This document shows positions 1 through 10,441 of a DNA stretch of 64,000 nt, piece by piece. Origin of the DNA: Clostridia bacterium (lineage in GTDB: Bacteria; Bacillota_A; Clostridia; Christensenellales; Aristaeellaceae); NCBI GenBank assembly GCA_017938645.1, contig JAGBBE010000101.1, forward strand, positions 24,691 through 88,690, in the 5' to 3' direction. The translations under genes and the position numbers were made by a program. The notes below the pieces were generated by a model, which was not told the DNA's origin, made no database searches, and saw only the letters and a program-made list of their open reading frames with translations. Positions within the stretch are counted from its first letter, which is position 1. Each line of letters begins with the position of its first letter.

Positions 1-138
1 GAGTATGCGAAGATTTATCCGCAGTATGGGCTCGACCGCAACATGGGTTACGGCACGGCGGAACACATTGCCGCGCTCAGGCAGTACGGCGCTACGCCGG
101 AACATCGAAAAACTTTTATCGGTAAGTTCATTGAGTAA
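1..138 (+). CDS. rnhB: Ribonuclease HII, C-terminal 45 residues (5' end outside window)
   Basis: The window opens inside an open frame that ends at a TAA at 136-138. The translated tail carries the RNase HII signature [14 protein letters not shown] followed by a [12 protein letters not shown] end, which is the usual C-terminus of this enzyme. RNase HII nicks the RNA strand of RNA-DNA hybrids and removes misincorporated ribonucleotides. The catalytic acidic residues lie upstream of the window and cannot be checked. It is the first visible gene of a run reaching hslU; rnhB next to dprA and topA is a common Firmicutes order. Only 12 bases separate its stop from the next ATG. Confidence 0.88.
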   Translation, partial: EYAKIYPQYGLDRNMGYGTAEHIAALRQYGATPEHRKTFIGKFIE

Positions 139-150
139 GGAAGTGGCCGA

Positions 151-3100
151 ATGAAGCGTGCCATTGCACTTCTTTGTTTGTTTTTGTGCCTGTGTTTTTC
201 TGCAAACGCAGCTGAAAATCTGATTTACAACGGCAGTTTTGAAGAGATCGATTCTTCCGGCCGTCCTCAAGGCTGGTATGATAAAGCCTATCGTACTCAG
301 GCGGGGTATAGCCGTCTTGCTGTTACAGATGCGCAGGCTCACAGCGGTCAATACAGCGTAGTCATTGATAATGCCAGCAGCAATGATGCTCGTTTCGTGT
401 ATACCGCAGACGTGAAGCCGAACTCTCTGTATCGACTGAGCGGCTATGTGCTTGTCGAAGGCATGGAAGACGTCGGCAACGGTGCAAACTTCGGCATTGA
501 GGATATTTATTCTTTTTCCGACTGCCTCTTCGATACGCAGGGACAGTGGCAGTATCTGGAATGGTATGGCGAAACGGGCAAGGATCAGACGAAGCTGACC
601 TTTGGTGTACGAGTCGGAGGCTACAGTGCCGAGAGTGTCGGCAAAGCCTATTTCGACGATATTTCGCTGGAAAAAGTTGATGAGCTTCCGAAAAACGTAG
701 TTGCTTCCATCTGGTATGACACTTCGACAGGAACGCAGAAGCAAGCTTCGGCAACCAAAAGTGAAACATCTGAAAAAAGCACCGCTCTGTTTATTGTCTT
801 TGGCGTTTTGTTTCTGCTTGTTCTGCATGTTATGCAGAACAGACTCCATCACACAGGAAACAGAATGCAGTCCCGCCTGATTCTTGTAACCGGCATGATT
901 GTGGGTATTGCTGTGCGCATATATCTTGCGATTGCGGTGCCTGGATATCAGGTTGACATCGGCTGCTTTACAGCGTGGAGCCTGCGAATGGCCAGCAGCG
1001 GTCCTGCTGGTTTCTACGCTCCTGATTATTTCTGTGACTATCCGCCTGGAGCCATGCTGATACTCTGGCCGGTTGGTTTGCTGCTTCGCACCAGCGGAAG
1101 TTCTCTTCAGCTACTGATCGTAAAACTTTTGCCGGTCATGTTTGATCTTCTCAGCGCATGCGTGCTGTATCGCTTTGCGCAAAAAAAGCTCGGACACTTT
1201 TGCGCGAGTCTGCTCGCTGTTATCTGTCTGATCAATCCAGCTGCGCTGGTTAATGGTGCCGCATGGGGACAGATCGACTCCGTTCTGAGTTTCTTTATGA
1301 TGATTACGGCCATTTTCGCCATGCAGCGTAAATGGAGCGTCGCAATTCCGTTGTTTGTGATATCTGCGCTGATCAAACCGCAGGCGCTGTTATTTGCACC
1401 CGTTGGCGGAATGATGCTGATCTTCTGTCTGCTGAGTTCGAAGAAAGAACAGCGTGCTTCTGAATGGAAACAGGTTGGCATTGGCGCAGTTGCAGCGATA
1501 GCAGGCGCACTTCTGATTGTTATTCCTTTTTCTCTGAAGCAGGAGAATCCTGTTGGCTGGCTGTTTGCCTTGTATGGGGAAACACTTTCCTCGTATGCTT
1601 ATGCCACGCTGAATACCGCCAATCTTTATTATCTGATCGGTGCAAACTGGAGAGGACTCGATCAACTGGTACCGCTTTGGCTCTCTTTTGTGACGGCTGG
1701 TATTCTGATTGGATGCGGTATCGCCCTGCTGTTCAAGCGTAGCAGTTCGCACATCTGCAGTGCCGAAAAGGCTTTTAAGATTGCCATTCTGTTTCTTTTA
1801 ACAGGCTCGGTCCATCTTGTACTCGGTTTTGTTGGAGAAACGTATTCCCTGTATGGCTATGTCATGATGGCGGCGGTCTATCTGTTTGCGATCCTTTGCA
1901 TGTGGGAGGATCATCAAACGGGTCTGCTTACATTTTACATGGCCTTAGCTTTGATCGGCGTATATGTGCTTGGCGTTAAGGTGCACGAACGCTATCTTTT
2001 CCCTGCGCTTCTGCTGCTGTTGATGACCTATGTGACCACGCGGGATCGTCGTGTGCTGTGGCTGTTCGGAGGCTTTGCCGTAACAACCTTCATCAACACA
2101 GCCATCGTACTTGATAATGCAGTTCTCTTCGGCGCAGAACAGGGACATCTGAATCCAGATACAAATGCAGTAAACGATACGCTTTGTGTTATCAACTTGC
2201 TGCTGTGCGGATGGGGGATGCTGCTTGGCATTCGTGGGCTGCGTGCCAGCTGTGTAAAGTCGGTTCCTGTTATGGATGAAGCCGAGGAGATGAATGATAT
2301 TCCTGAGGGGTATCGCAGAATGCTCGTTTCTCCGGCAGATGCCAGACTTCATCTTGCATTGCGCGATTATGTCGTGATCGGCGCAGTTACAGTCCTTTAT
2401 GCTGTTCTTGCATTTACCAATCTTGGTGCAAAAACTGCACCGCAGACGGCCTGGGTCTCCACTTCGCCCGATGAACAAGTTGTGTTTGATCTTGGCGAAG
2501 AAAAGGAATTCAGCGTTCTGTACTATGCAGGCGTCAGTTACAACAACTTCTCTATTTCCGTCAGCAATGATGGTGAAAATTGGAGTGCACAGTATCCGTG
2601 CCAGATGAGAGAGGGAATGTGCTGGCAGTGGCACTATACTGTTGAGTCCTATACCGACGACACAGGAAAAATCCAGTTCACCGGCGATGCAGCAAACAAC
2701 ATCGAGTGGTTCAATGCCCGCTATCTGCGTGTCAACGCCTGTGAAAGCGGACTGAATCTCTGGGAGATTGTTGCTCGTGACCGCAATGGTGAAAATCTTC
2801 CCATGACGTTAGTTGATCACACAGGAGCTCAGTCGGATCTGCTGGATGAACCCAAGCCTGCAGAACATCTGATTGATGAAAATGCAAGCTGTGTCGGCGA
2901 ACCCGGCTGGTTCAACAGCATGTATTTCGATGAAATTTATCACGCACGCGAAGCATATCACAACCTCCACGGCGAAATTACCTATGAGTGGACTCATCCT
3001 CCGCTCGGAAAACTGCTGATGTCCATATGCGTGGCCATCTTCGGCATGACTCCGTTCGGATGGCGTTTTGCTGGCGCGATGATCGGCGTATTGATGCTGC

Positions 3101-4245
3101 CTGCGCTCTATCTGCTGGCATTGCAGCTGACGAAGAAGCGTTCTGTAGCATTTGTTGCCATGACGGCGTTTGCGCTGGATCTGATGCATTTCACCCAGAC
3201 GCGTATTGCAACGATTGACTCCTTCCCGCTTCTGTTTATTCTGCTGAGCTATCTGTGCATGGTTCGCTATATGCAGATGGATCTGTTTGCGCTTAAAGAT
3301 GGTGAAAACAGCAGGATTTTCACGAGGGCCTTCTGCCGCAGTCTGAGTCCGCTGTTCCTAGGAGGCTTGTTCATGGGACTGAGCATTGCCAGCAAATGGA
3401 CGGGCGCTTATTCAGCAGTCGGTCTTGCTGTTCTGTTTTTCTCTGCTGTTTGGCGTCAGGCACGTGCCAGCATGCTCAGTTATGAACTCGAGACTGAGAA
3501 TGAAAAGCTGCGTGCACGTCTCCGGAATGCACAGAACCACACCATGCAGCGCATCCTGATTACGTGCGGCTTCTGCGTAGTGTTCTTCGTGCTGATTCCA
3601 TGCGTGATCTATGTTCTCAGCTACATTCCGCAAATTTCTCCCGGTGGTCCGTTTACGATTGCTCGCGTAATTCAGACGCAGGAAAACATGCTTTCTTATC
3701 ATTCCACACCGGGACTTGGTATGGATCATCCCTTCCAGTCTCCGTGGTGGCAGTGGCCTTTCATACTGAAACCCATCTGGTATGTTCAGGATCACTATGA
3801 ACCTTCCGGATTTGCATCCACTATCATGTGTTTCGGAAATCCGTGGGTGTTCTACATCGGTGCCTTTGCTATGGCTGGTGTTCTAGTGCTTTGGGTTTTA
3901 CGTCATATGTCCATCAGCAGGAAGGGCTTTGCTCTTAAAAAGGGGAATGGCGATCTGACGCTCTTTGTGATTGTGATCGGCTTCCTGGCGCAGTACCTGC
4001 CGTGGATGCTGGTGCCCAGAAGCATGTATATGTACCATTACTTTGCGAGTGTTCCGTTCATTATTCTCTCTACCGCATGGTTTATCGGTCAGATTCGCAA
4101 AACGCACCATCGTTGGGTGATGATTTCGGTATATCTGCTCGGGGCAACCGTGTTCTTTGTGATGTTCTTCCCGTATGCATCGGGTGTTCTCACAAACACG
4201 GAATGGCTGGATGCCATGAAGTGGTTCTCGCGGTTGTATTATTGA
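151..4245 (+). CDS. Giant membrane glycosyltransferase: two GT-C modules with extracytoplasmic binding domains
   Basis: 1364 residues. A signal peptide (about 1-20) precedes a carbohydrate-binding-like beta domain (about 21-180). A first polytopic GT-C module (about 210-690) resembles Gpi18-type mannosyltransferases, with Asp269 in its first outer loop. After a helix comes a discoidin-like domain (about 770-880), then a second GT-C module of the PMT (protein O-mannosyltransferase) type. That module has the acidic pair in FDEIYHAREA (Asp927, Glu928) and EWTHPPLGK at about 946. Both modules should use polyprenyl-phosphate sugars and transfer outside the membrane, to protein or wall polymer; the acceptor is unknown. 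RBS AAGGAAG lies just upstream. PMT-type enzymes normally have one catalytic module, so the tandem is unusual. Family membership is confident; the acceptor and sugar are inference. Confidence 0.8.
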   Translation: MKRAIALLCLFLCLCFSANAAENLIYNGSFEEIDSSGRPQGWYDKAYRTQAGYSRLAVTDAQAHSGQYSVVIDNASSNDARFVYTADVKPNSLYRLSGYVLVEGMEDVGNGANFGIEDIYSFSDCLFDTQGQWQYLEWYGETGKDQTKLTFGVRVGGYSAESVGKAYFDDISLEKVDELPKNVVASIWYDTSTGTQKQASATKSETSEKSTALFIVFGVLFLLVLHVMQNRLHHTGNRMQSRLILVTGMIVGIAVRIYLAIAVPGYQVDIGCFTAWSLRMASSGPAGFYAPDYFCDYPPGAMLILWPVGLLLRTSGSSLQLLIVKLLPVMFDLLSACVLYRFAQKKLGHFCASLLAVICLINPAALVNGAAWGQIDSVLSFFMMITAIFAMQRKWSVAIPLFVISALIKPQALLFAPVGGMMLIFCLLSSKKEQRASEWKQVGIGAVAAIAGALLIVIPFSLKQENPVGWLFALYGETLSSYAYATLNTANLYYLIGANWRGLDQLVPLWLSFVTAGILIGCGIALLFKRSSSHICSAEKAFKIAILFLLTGSVHLVLGFVGETYSLYGYVMMAAVYLFAILCMWEDHQTGLLTFYMALALIGVYVLGVKVHERYLFPALLLLLMTYVTTRDRRVLWLFGGFAVTTFINTAIVLDNAVLFGAEQGHLNPDTNAVNDTLCVINLLLCGWGMLLGIRGLRASCVKSVPVMDEAEEMNDIPEGYRRMLVSPADARLHLALRDYVVIGAVTVLYAVLAFTNLGAKTAPQTAWVSTSPDEQVVFDLGEEKEFSVLYYAGVSYNNFSISVSNDGENWSAQYPCQMREGMCWQWHYTVESYTDDTGKIQFTGDAANNIEWFNARYLRVNACESGLNLWEIVARDRNGENLPMTLVDHTGAQSDLLDEPKPAEHLIDENASCVGEPGWFNSMYFDEIYHAREAYHNLHGEITYEWTHPPLGKLLMSICVAIFGMTPFGWRFAGAMIGVLMLPALYLLALQLTKKRSVAFVAMTAFALDLMHFTQTRIATIDSFPLLFILLSYLCMVRYMQMDLFALKDGENSRIFTRAFCRSLSPLFLGGLFMGLSIASKWTGAYSAVGLAVLFFSAVWRQARASMLSYELETENEKLRARLRNAQNHTMQRILITCGFCVVFFVLIPCVIYVLSYIPQISPGGPFTIARVIQTQENMLSYHSTPGLGMDHPFQSPWWQWPFILKPIWYVQDHYEPSGFASTIMCFGNPWVFYIGAFAMAGVLVLWVLRHMSISRKGFALKKGNGDLTLFVIVIGFLAQYLPWMLVPRSMYMYHYFASVPFIILSTAWFIGQIRKTHHRWVMISVYLLGATVFFVMFFPYASGVLTNTEWLDAMKWFSRLYY

Positions 4246-4269
4246 TTCCACACAAAAGGAGGCGGCGAA

Positions 4270-5802
4270 ATGCTGGCTAAAACCTATGCCTGTGGGCTGA
4301 ACGGTGTGAATGGCTTTCTGGTTGAAGTAGAGGCTTTCATTACCCAGGGTATGTTTAGTTTCGAAATCGTCGGCCTTCCAAGCGCTGCAGTCAAAGAAAG
4401 CCGCGACCGTGTCAGGGCCGCGATAGCAGTAAGCGGTTATTCCTTTCCTCTCGGAAGGGTTACAGTCAATCTTGCCCCGGCTGATATTAAAAAAGAGGGT
4501 ACCGCCTTCGATCTCGCTATCGCCATCGCACTTTTATCAGCTGCACAGCCAGACGCCTTTTCTCAACTTGAGGAGACTGTATTGTTTGGAGAACTCTCTT
4601 TGCAGGGAAAGCTGATGCCAGTACGCGGTGCGTTGGGCATGGCCATTACTGCCGCAGAGCAGGGAAAAAAGAGCCTGATTCTGCCGAGGCAGAACGCGCG
4701 TGAATGCGAATGCATCGATAACATCGACATCTATCCCGCAGATACCCTGCAGCAGGTATGCGATCATCTTGCTGGAAGGGAGAGACTTCAAAGTCAGCCT
4801 CATGTTTTGTACGACCAGCTGCTCTCTGCCGTACCGATTTCAAATGACCTGAAATTTGTCAAAGGACAGGAAACGGCCAGAAAAGCACTCGAAGTTGCTG
4901 CAGCCGGCGGACACAACCTGCTTATGGTCGGTATTCCTGGCAGCGGCAAAACCATGCTCGCCAGATGCCTGAGTGGTATTCTTCCGCCTCTTAACTATCA
5001 GGAAGCGCTTGAAACAACACTGATTCATTCTGCAGCCGGTGAATTGGGAGACAACGAGGGACTGATGACGCAGCGTCCTTTCCGTTCTCCTCATCACAAT
5101 ATCTCCATGCCAGCCATGATTGGCGGCGGAAACAGAGTAAAACCCGGCGAGGTGTCGTTGGCACATAACGGCGTACTGTTTCTGGATGAACTGCCTGAGT
5201 TCCAGCGCGCGACGCTCGAAGCTCTCAGACAACCGCTTGAGGATGGTTTTGTCAACATCACCCGTGTGGCAGGTCAAAGCCGGTTTCAGAGCCACTGTAT
5301 GCTTGTTGCAGGCATGAACCCCTGTCCGTGCGGAAACCTCGGCAGTAAGCACAAGCAATGCAGCTGTTCACCTAATGAAATCAAACGTTATCTTGGTCGG
5401 ATTAGCGGCCCGCTGCTCGATCGAATTGATATTCAGGTGGAGATGGACGCTGTTTCTATTGAAGAAATCGAAACCACCGGCGAACAGGAAGACAGTCTCA
5501 CGGTGCGCCAGCGCGTGCTGAAAGCAAGAAAAATCCAGCAGGAGCGTTATGCAAAGCTTGGCATTTTCTGCAATGCACAGCTGGATCAGCGTGGAATAGA
5601 AAAATACTGTCAGATGGAGCCATCGGCCAGAACACTTCTTCATCAGGCAGTAGAACGTTTTCATATTTCGATGAGAACGTATGGCCGTATCCGCAAGGTT
5701 GCCAGAACCATTGCAGATCTTGCCGGACACGACCTGATTCAAACCGCGGATGTTGCGCAGGCAATTCAGTACCGAAATGTTGAGGGAAGATACTGGAGGT
5801 AA
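4270..5802 (+). CDS. comM: YifB/ComM family Mg-chelatase-like AAA+ ATPase
   Basis: 510 residues, the usual length. An N-terminal ChlI-like domain (VNLAPADIKKEG) is followed by the AAA+ core with Walker A GIPGSGKTML and Walker B LFLDELPEF, the MNPCPCGNLG cysteine cluster typical of YifB, and a C-terminal helical domain. In naturally transformable bacteria ComM is a hexameric branch-migration helicase that extends incoming DNA. Its position right before dprA (3-nt gap) supports a role in DNA uptake or recombination. RBS AAAGGAGG sits 8 bases before the ATG. The gene is often present in species not known to be transformable, so competence cannot be concluded. Confidence 0.9.
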   Translation: MLAKTYACGLNGVNGFLVEVEAFITQGMFSFEIVGLPSAAVKESRDRVRAAIAVSGYSFPLGRVTVNLAPADIKKEGTAFDLAIAIALLSAAQPDAFSQLEETVLFGELSLQGKLMPVRGALGMAITAAEQGKKSLILPRQNARECECIDNIDIYPADTLQQVCDHLAGRERLQSQPHVLYDQLLSAVPISNDLKFVKGQETARKALEVAAAGGHNLLMVGIPGSGKTMLARCLSGILPPLNYQEALETTLIHSAAGELGDNEGLMTQRPFRSPHHNISMPAMIGGGNRVKPGEVSLAHNGVLFLDELPEFQRATLEALRQPLEDGFVNITRVAGQSRFQSHCMLVAGMNPCPCGNLGSKHKQCSCSPNEIKRYLGRISGPLLDRIDIQVEMDAVSIEEIETTGEQEDSLTVRQRVLKARKIQQERYAKLGIFCNAQLDQRGIEKYCQMEPSARTLLHQAVERFHISMRTYGRIRKVARTIADLAGHDLIQTADVAQAIQYRNVEGRYWR

Positions 5803-5805
5803 AGA

Positions 5806-6900
5806 ATGCTTCTGACGGCAGAACACAAATGTCTTCTCTGGCTGTCGGCTGCCGAAGTTCCTCCGGGCCACGTGCAGAAATTGTTTGAAGAGTATGAATC
5901 TGCTCAAGGGATCTGGGAGGCTTTCGGCAGTGAAAATGGGCCGAGGTTTAAACCGAATACGCATGCGCTTCTCCAGCGCCTTCACACCAGAGACGCAGTG
6001 GACGGGCTGCAGGAGAAAATCAACCTGAAGAATGTTCATCTGCTTTTCCGCGATGATCCTGAATACCCCGAGCTGCTTTCGAGCATTCAGGATCCACCGT
6101 ATCTGCTCTATTACGCCGGAAGACTGAACTGCCTCCAGAAGCCTATGGTTGCGCTTGTTGGAACACGACGTTCCAGTCAGTATGGCCGCGACATGGCTGC
6201 TTCACTGGCCAGAGGACTCTGTGATGCGGGCGTATGCGTGGTAAGCGGACTGGCACGTGGTATCGACGCAGCTGCGCATGAGGCATCGCTGCAGGCCGGT
6301 GGATGTACCGTTGGCGTGCTTGGAAGCGGCATCAATGTACCTTATCCGCCCGAGCATACTCCGCTCCTTCGAAGAATCGCAGGAGGAATCGGGCTAGTTA
6401 TCAGCGAATATCCGTTGGATGCAGGACCTATGCCTTTTCATTTTCCGCACCGCAACAGAATCATTTCCGGTTTGAGTCAGGGTGTGGTCTTTGTAGAGGG
6501 AAGAATCAAAAGCGGAGGCATGCATACGGTGCATGCAGCGCTGATGCAGGGACGTGAAGTGTTTGCTGTTCCCGGATATGTAGGTACGATTGGCAGCGAA
6601 GGACCTCACGCCATACTGCGTGAAGGTGCGCGTATTGTAACAAGCGCTGAAGAACTTCTCGATGATCTGGGTCTTCAAAAGAAAACCGTTTCTGAACAGA
6701 CTCTTGTTCCGCTTACGCCGCTTCAGCAAAGGATTGTATCCAAGCTGAAGCTGGAAAGATTGAATCCGCAGGAACTTTCTGAACGGCTTGACTGTACAGC
6801 TGCGGAATTGCTCACAGAGCTGGGAACGCTGGAAATTTTAGGCGTTGTTCAGCGTGAGGCTGGAAATCGCTTTTATCTGCCGTTATCGGCAAGGCTATAG
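5806..6900 (+). CDS. dprA: DNA processing protein DprA
   Basis: 364 residues. The Rossmann-like DprA core carries the sequence VALVGTRRSSQYG, then VVSGLARGIDAAAHEASL and GSGINVPYPPEH, which bind single-stranded DNA and the dimer partner. A C-terminal winged-helix domain (about 300-360, DCTAAELLTELGTLEILGVV) ends the protein. DprA protects incoming ssDNA and loads RecA. It follows yifB with RBS TGGAGGT overlapping the yifB stop region and is followed by topA after 15 bases, a standard Firmicutes arrangement. Nothing looks degraded. Confidence 0.95.
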   Translation: MLLTAEHKCLLWLSAAEVPPGHVQKLFEEYESAQGIWEAFGSENGPRFKPNTHALLQRLHTRDAVDGLQEKINLKNVHLLFRDDPEYPELLSSIQDPPYLLYYAGRLNCLQKPMVALVGTRRSSQYGRDMAASLARGLCDAGVCVVSGLARGIDAAAHEASLQAGGCTVGVLGSGINVPYPPEHTPLLRRIAGGIGLVISEYPLDAGPMPFHFPHRNRIISGLSQGVVFVEGRIKSGGMHTVHAALMQGREVFAVPGYVGTIGSEGPHAILREGARIVTSAEELLDDLGLQKKTVSEQTLVPLTPLQQRIVSKLKLERLNPQELSERLDCTAAELLTELGTLEILGVVQREAGNRFYLPLSARL

Positions 6901-6915
6901 AGGAGGATTTGACTG

Positions 6916-9042
6916 ATGGCTACAACCACGAAGGCACAGAAACTGGTCATTGTGGAATCGCCTGCCAAGGCAAAAACCATTGAAAAATTTTTGGGAAAAG
7001 GCTATAAGGTAGAGGCTTCTCAGGGACATGTGCGCGATCTGCCCAAGTCCCAGCTGGGTGTGGATGCTGAAAATGATTTTGCCATGAAGTACATCACCAT
7101 CCGCGGCAGGGGAGACATTCTAGCGAAAATTAAAAAGGAAGCCAAGACAGCTTCGCGCGTTTATCTCGCAACTGACCCTGACCGCGAAGGTGAGGCAATT
7201 TCCTGGCATTTGGCTCATACGCTCGACATCGATCCGACCAAACCGTGCAGAATCGAGTTCCACGAGATCACAAAGAAGGCTGTCAAGGAAGCACTGGAAC
7301 ATCCGCGTCCCATCGATATGGACCGCGTGGATGCACAGCAGGCGCGTCGTGCGTTCGACCGTCTGGTTGGTTATAAAATCAGCCCGCTGCTTTGGGCAAA
7401 GGTGAAGAAAGGTCTGTCCGCCGGCCGTGTTCAGAGCGTCGCGACCCGTCTGGTGGTAGAGCGCGAGCAGGAAATCGAAGCCTTCATTCCGGAGGAATTC
7501 TGGGATATTTCTGCTGCCTTTACGGCCCAGAATGCCAAGGGTAAAAAGATGACCTGTGAAGCCAAGCTCGTTTCCATTCAGGGCAAAAAGGCTGTGATCC
7601 GTAACGAGCAGGAAGCGCTTGCAGCCAAGGAACAGATCATGGCGGCTGACTTTACGGTAAGCTCCGTCAAGCTCAGCGAAAAGCTCAAGCGTCCTCAGCC
7701 TCCTTTTACCACTTCCAGTCTGCAGCAGGAAGCAAGCCGAAAGCTGAACTTTTCCACCGCAAAGACCATGCAGGTGGTGCAGCAGCTTTACGAAGGCATT
7801 GATCTTGGAAAAGCCGGAACTGTCGGTCTGGTTACCTATATCCGTACTGACAGTGTTCGCGTATCTGATGAAGCTGTACAGGCCGCCCGCCAGCATATCA
7901 ATGCTCAATTTGGTTCTGAGTATTGCCCTGAAACGCCCAATCAGTACAAGGGCCGCAAAAATGCGCAGGATGCCCATGAAGCCATCCGCCCGACCTATAT
8001 TGAATACGCGCCCGAGGCAGTAAAGCAGTTCCTGACCCGTGAGCAGTACAATCTTTATCGTCTGATCTATACGCGTTTCCTATCCAGCCAGATGAAGCCT
8101 GCTGTTTTCCAGACACTGACCATTGACAGCAACGGCGGAGAATGCACCATGCGCTATTATGGTGAGCATATGGTGTTTGCCGGTTACCGCGCTGTTTATG
8201 TCGAAAGCACGGATGATGAACAGGAGCTTCCGGAGAGTGTTCTTCCGATTCTTCAGGAAAACGATTCCATCACTTTTACCAATGTGGAAGCAGAACAGCA
8301 TTTTACACAGCCGCCTGCCCGCTATACTGAGGCCAGTCTGGTCAAGACGCTGGAAGAAAAGGGTATTGGTCGTCCGAGTACCTATGCTCCTACCATTACC
8401 ACGATTATTTCCCGCGGCTATGTGTCCCGTGAAAAAAAGCGTTTGTATCCCACGGAACTCGGCAGCATGGTCAACAATATGATGACCGAATACTTTGGTT
8501 CCATCATCGATACTGAATTCACGGCTTCTCTGGAAGACAAGCTCGACACTGTCGAAGAAGGCAATATTGAGTGGCGCGATATACTCCGCGACTTCTATCC
8601 TGATTTTGTTGATATGCTGAAGGTTGCTGAAGAACAAATCGAAAAGGTAGAAGTCAAGGATGAAGTGAGCGATGTACCTTGTGACAAATGTGGCGCCATG
8701 ATGGTTTACAAGATGGGACGCTTCGGCAAATTCCTTGCCTGTCCCAACTTCCCGGCCTGCCGCAATGCCAAGCCGATTCTTCACTATATCGATCCGCCCT
8801 GTCCCAAGTGCGGCTCCCGCCTGATGGAAAAGACCAGCAAGAAAAATCGCAAATTCTACGGCTGCGAGAAGTATCCTGAGTGCGATTTCGTCAGCTGGGA
8901 GATGCCCATTGTTGATAAGTGTCCCAAGTGCGGAAGTTATATGGTTCAGAAGCGCGGAAAACGCGGCGAAGCCATCCACCTCTGTGCCAACGAAACCTGC
9001 CGATACAAGACCACCGTTGAGGCGGAAGAAACTGAAGAATAA
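6916..9042 (+). CDS. topA: DNA topoisomerase I (type IA)
   Basis: 708 residues. The TOPRIM domain starts with KLVIVESPAKAKTIEKFLG and has the metal-binding LATDPDREGEAI. The catalytic tyrosine is in TYIRTDSVRVS. Three C-terminal four-cysteine zinc modules (from about residue 593) start CDKCG, CPKCG and CPKCG. The enzyme relaxes negative supercoils. RBS AGGAGG lies 9 bases before the ATG. The gene is in the same run as dprA and trmFO. Confidence 0.97.
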   Translation: MATTTKAQKLVIVESPAKAKTIEKFLGKGYKVEASQGHVRDLPKSQLGVDAENDFAMKYITIRGRGDILAKIKKEAKTASRVYLATDPDREGEAISWHLAHTLDIDPTKPCRIEFHEITKKAVKEALEHPRPIDMDRVDAQQARRAFDRLVGYKISPLLWAKVKKGLSAGRVQSVATRLVVEREQEIEAFIPEEFWDISAAFTAQNAKGKKMTCEAKLVSIQGKKAVIRNEQEALAAKEQIMAADFTVSSVKLSEKLKRPQPPFTTSSLQQEASRKLNFSTAKTMQVVQQLYEGIDLGKAGTVGLVTYIRTDSVRVSDEAVQAARQHINAQFGSEYCPETPNQYKGRKNAQDAHEAIRPTYIEYAPEAVKQFLTREQYNLYRLIYTRFLSSQMKPAVFQTLTIDSNGGECTMRYYGEHMVFAGYRAVYVESTDDEQELPESVLPILQENDSITFTNVEAEQHFTQPPARYTEASLVKTLEEKGIGRPSTYAPTITTIISRGYVSREKKRLYPTELGSMVNNMMTEYFGSIIDTEFTASLEDKLDTVEEGNIEWRDILRDFYPDFVDMLKVAEEQIEKVEVKDEVSDVPCDKCGAMMVYKMGRFGKFLACPNFPACRNAKPILHYIDPPCPKCGSRLMEKTSKKNRKFYGCEKYPECDFVSWEMPIVDKCPKCGSYMVQKRGKRGEAIHLCANETCRYKTTVEAEETEE

Positions 9043-9069
9043 TCCCGTTTTACAAGAAAGGATGATACC

Positions 9070-10404
9070 GTGAGCGTAACGGTAATCGGAGGCGGACTCG
9101 CTGGCTGTGAAGCGGCCTGGCAGCTCGCCAAACGCGGAATCCATGTGGATCTGTATGAAATGAAGCCTCATCGCAAAACGCCTGCACAGACGCTGGATAC
9201 TTTTGCCGAGCTCGTGTGCAGCAACAGTCTCAGAAGCGACCGTCTGACCAATGCTGTTGGCCTTCTCAAGGCAGAAATGCGCAAACTGGATTCGCTGATC
9301 ATGCGCGCCGCAGACAAGACGGCTGTTCCTGCTGGCGGAGCGCTGGCGGTAGACCGCATCAGCTTTTCAGCTGAAATTGACAACGCAATCAAAAGTCATC
9401 CTCTGATTACGGTACATGCGGAGGAAGTCACTGAGATTCCTTCAGAAGGAACGGTTGTGATTGCTTCCGGTCCGCTGACCAGCGATGCGCTTTCGGAAGC
9501 TATCGGCCGGATGGAGGGTCTGTCCACGCTGCACTTCTACGATGCAGCAGCGCCCATCGTTACAGCTGATAGTCTCGATATGGATAAGGTCTTCTGCATG
9601 TCACGTTATGAGCGCGGCGCGGATTATCTGAACTGTCCCATGGACAAAGAAACCTACATGAGCTTTGTTCATGAACTGCAGACCGCTGAAACGGTCGCAG
9701 TACGCGGTTTTGAAGAAAAGTCTGTGTTTGAAGGCTGTATGCCCATCGAAAGCATGGCCAAGCGCGGAGATATGGCCATCGCTTTCGGTCCGCTCAAACC
9801 GGTTGGTCTGAAGGATCCTCGTACTGGAAAGGAACCGTTTGCTGTTGTACAGCTCAGACGCGATAATTTCGCTGGTTCACTTTACAACATCGTTGGCTTC
9901 CAGACCCGTCTGACCTATCCAGAGCAGCGCCGTGTTTTCAGCATGATTCCTGGTCTGGAAAATGCCGAATTTGCCCGTCTCGGCGTAATGCACCGCAACA
10001 CATTCCTCAACAGCCCTGGCTTCCTTGACGACACCTATCGCGTCATCAGCCAGCCCCGTATTTCTTTTGCCGGACAGATTACCGGCGTGGAGGGATATGT
10101 TGAAAGTGCTGCCAGCGGTCTTCTGGTTGGCCTTACGCTGGCTTTCCGGGAAAAAGGTGAAGAACCTCCTGTATTCAGCGGAAAGACTGCCATTGGCGCT
10201 ATGGCTCGCTATGTGAGCACGCCCAACAAGCGTTTCCAGCCGATGAACTGCGCTTTTGGTTTGATTGATCCTCTGGATGTGAAACCCGGCGAAAAGCGTA
10301 TCAGAAACAAGCAGCAGCGCTATGAAAAGATTTCTGAACGCGCTTTGGAGGAATTGGATTCCGTTATCCGACAGTTCGGACTGAATGACGGGACAAACGA
10401 ATGA
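9070..10404 (+). CDS. trmFO: tRNA m5U54 methyltransferase TrmFO (folate/FAD dependent)
   Basis: 444 residues starting at a GTG preceded by AAGAAAGGA. The N-terminal FAD-binding motif [27 protein letters not shown] and the C-terminal [17 protein letters not shown] are characteristic. TrmFO makes 5-methyluridine at position 54 of tRNA using methylene-tetrahydrofolate, replacing the SAM enzyme TrmA in most Firmicutes. In many relatives trmFO is followed by xerC before hslVU; here an unrelated secreted protein gene occupies that place. Confidence 0.95.
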   Translation: MSVTVIGGGLAGCEAAWQLAKRGIHVDLYEMKPHRKTPAQTLDTFAELVCSNSLRSDRLTNAVGLLKAEMRKLDSLIMRAADKTAVPAGGALAVDRISFSAEIDNAIKSHPLITVHAEEVTEIPSEGTVVIASGPLTSDALSEAIGRMEGLSTLHFYDAAAPIVTADSLDMDKVFCMSRYERGADYLNCPMDKETYMSFVHELQTAETVAVRGFEEKSVFEGCMPIESMAKRGDMAIAFGPLKPVGLKDPRTGKEPFAVVQLRRDNFAGSLYNIVGFQTRLTYPEQRRVFSMIPGLENAEFARLGVMHRNTFLNSPGFLDDTYRVISQPRISFAGQITGVEGYVESAASGLLVGLTLAFREKGEEPPVFSGKTAIGAMARYVSTPNKRFQPMNCAFGLIDPLDVKPGEKRIRNKQQRYEKISERALEELDSVIRQFGLNDGTNE

Positions 10405-10441
10405 TTCACTGCTATGCTTATGATGCGGAAGGAGTTCTGGC

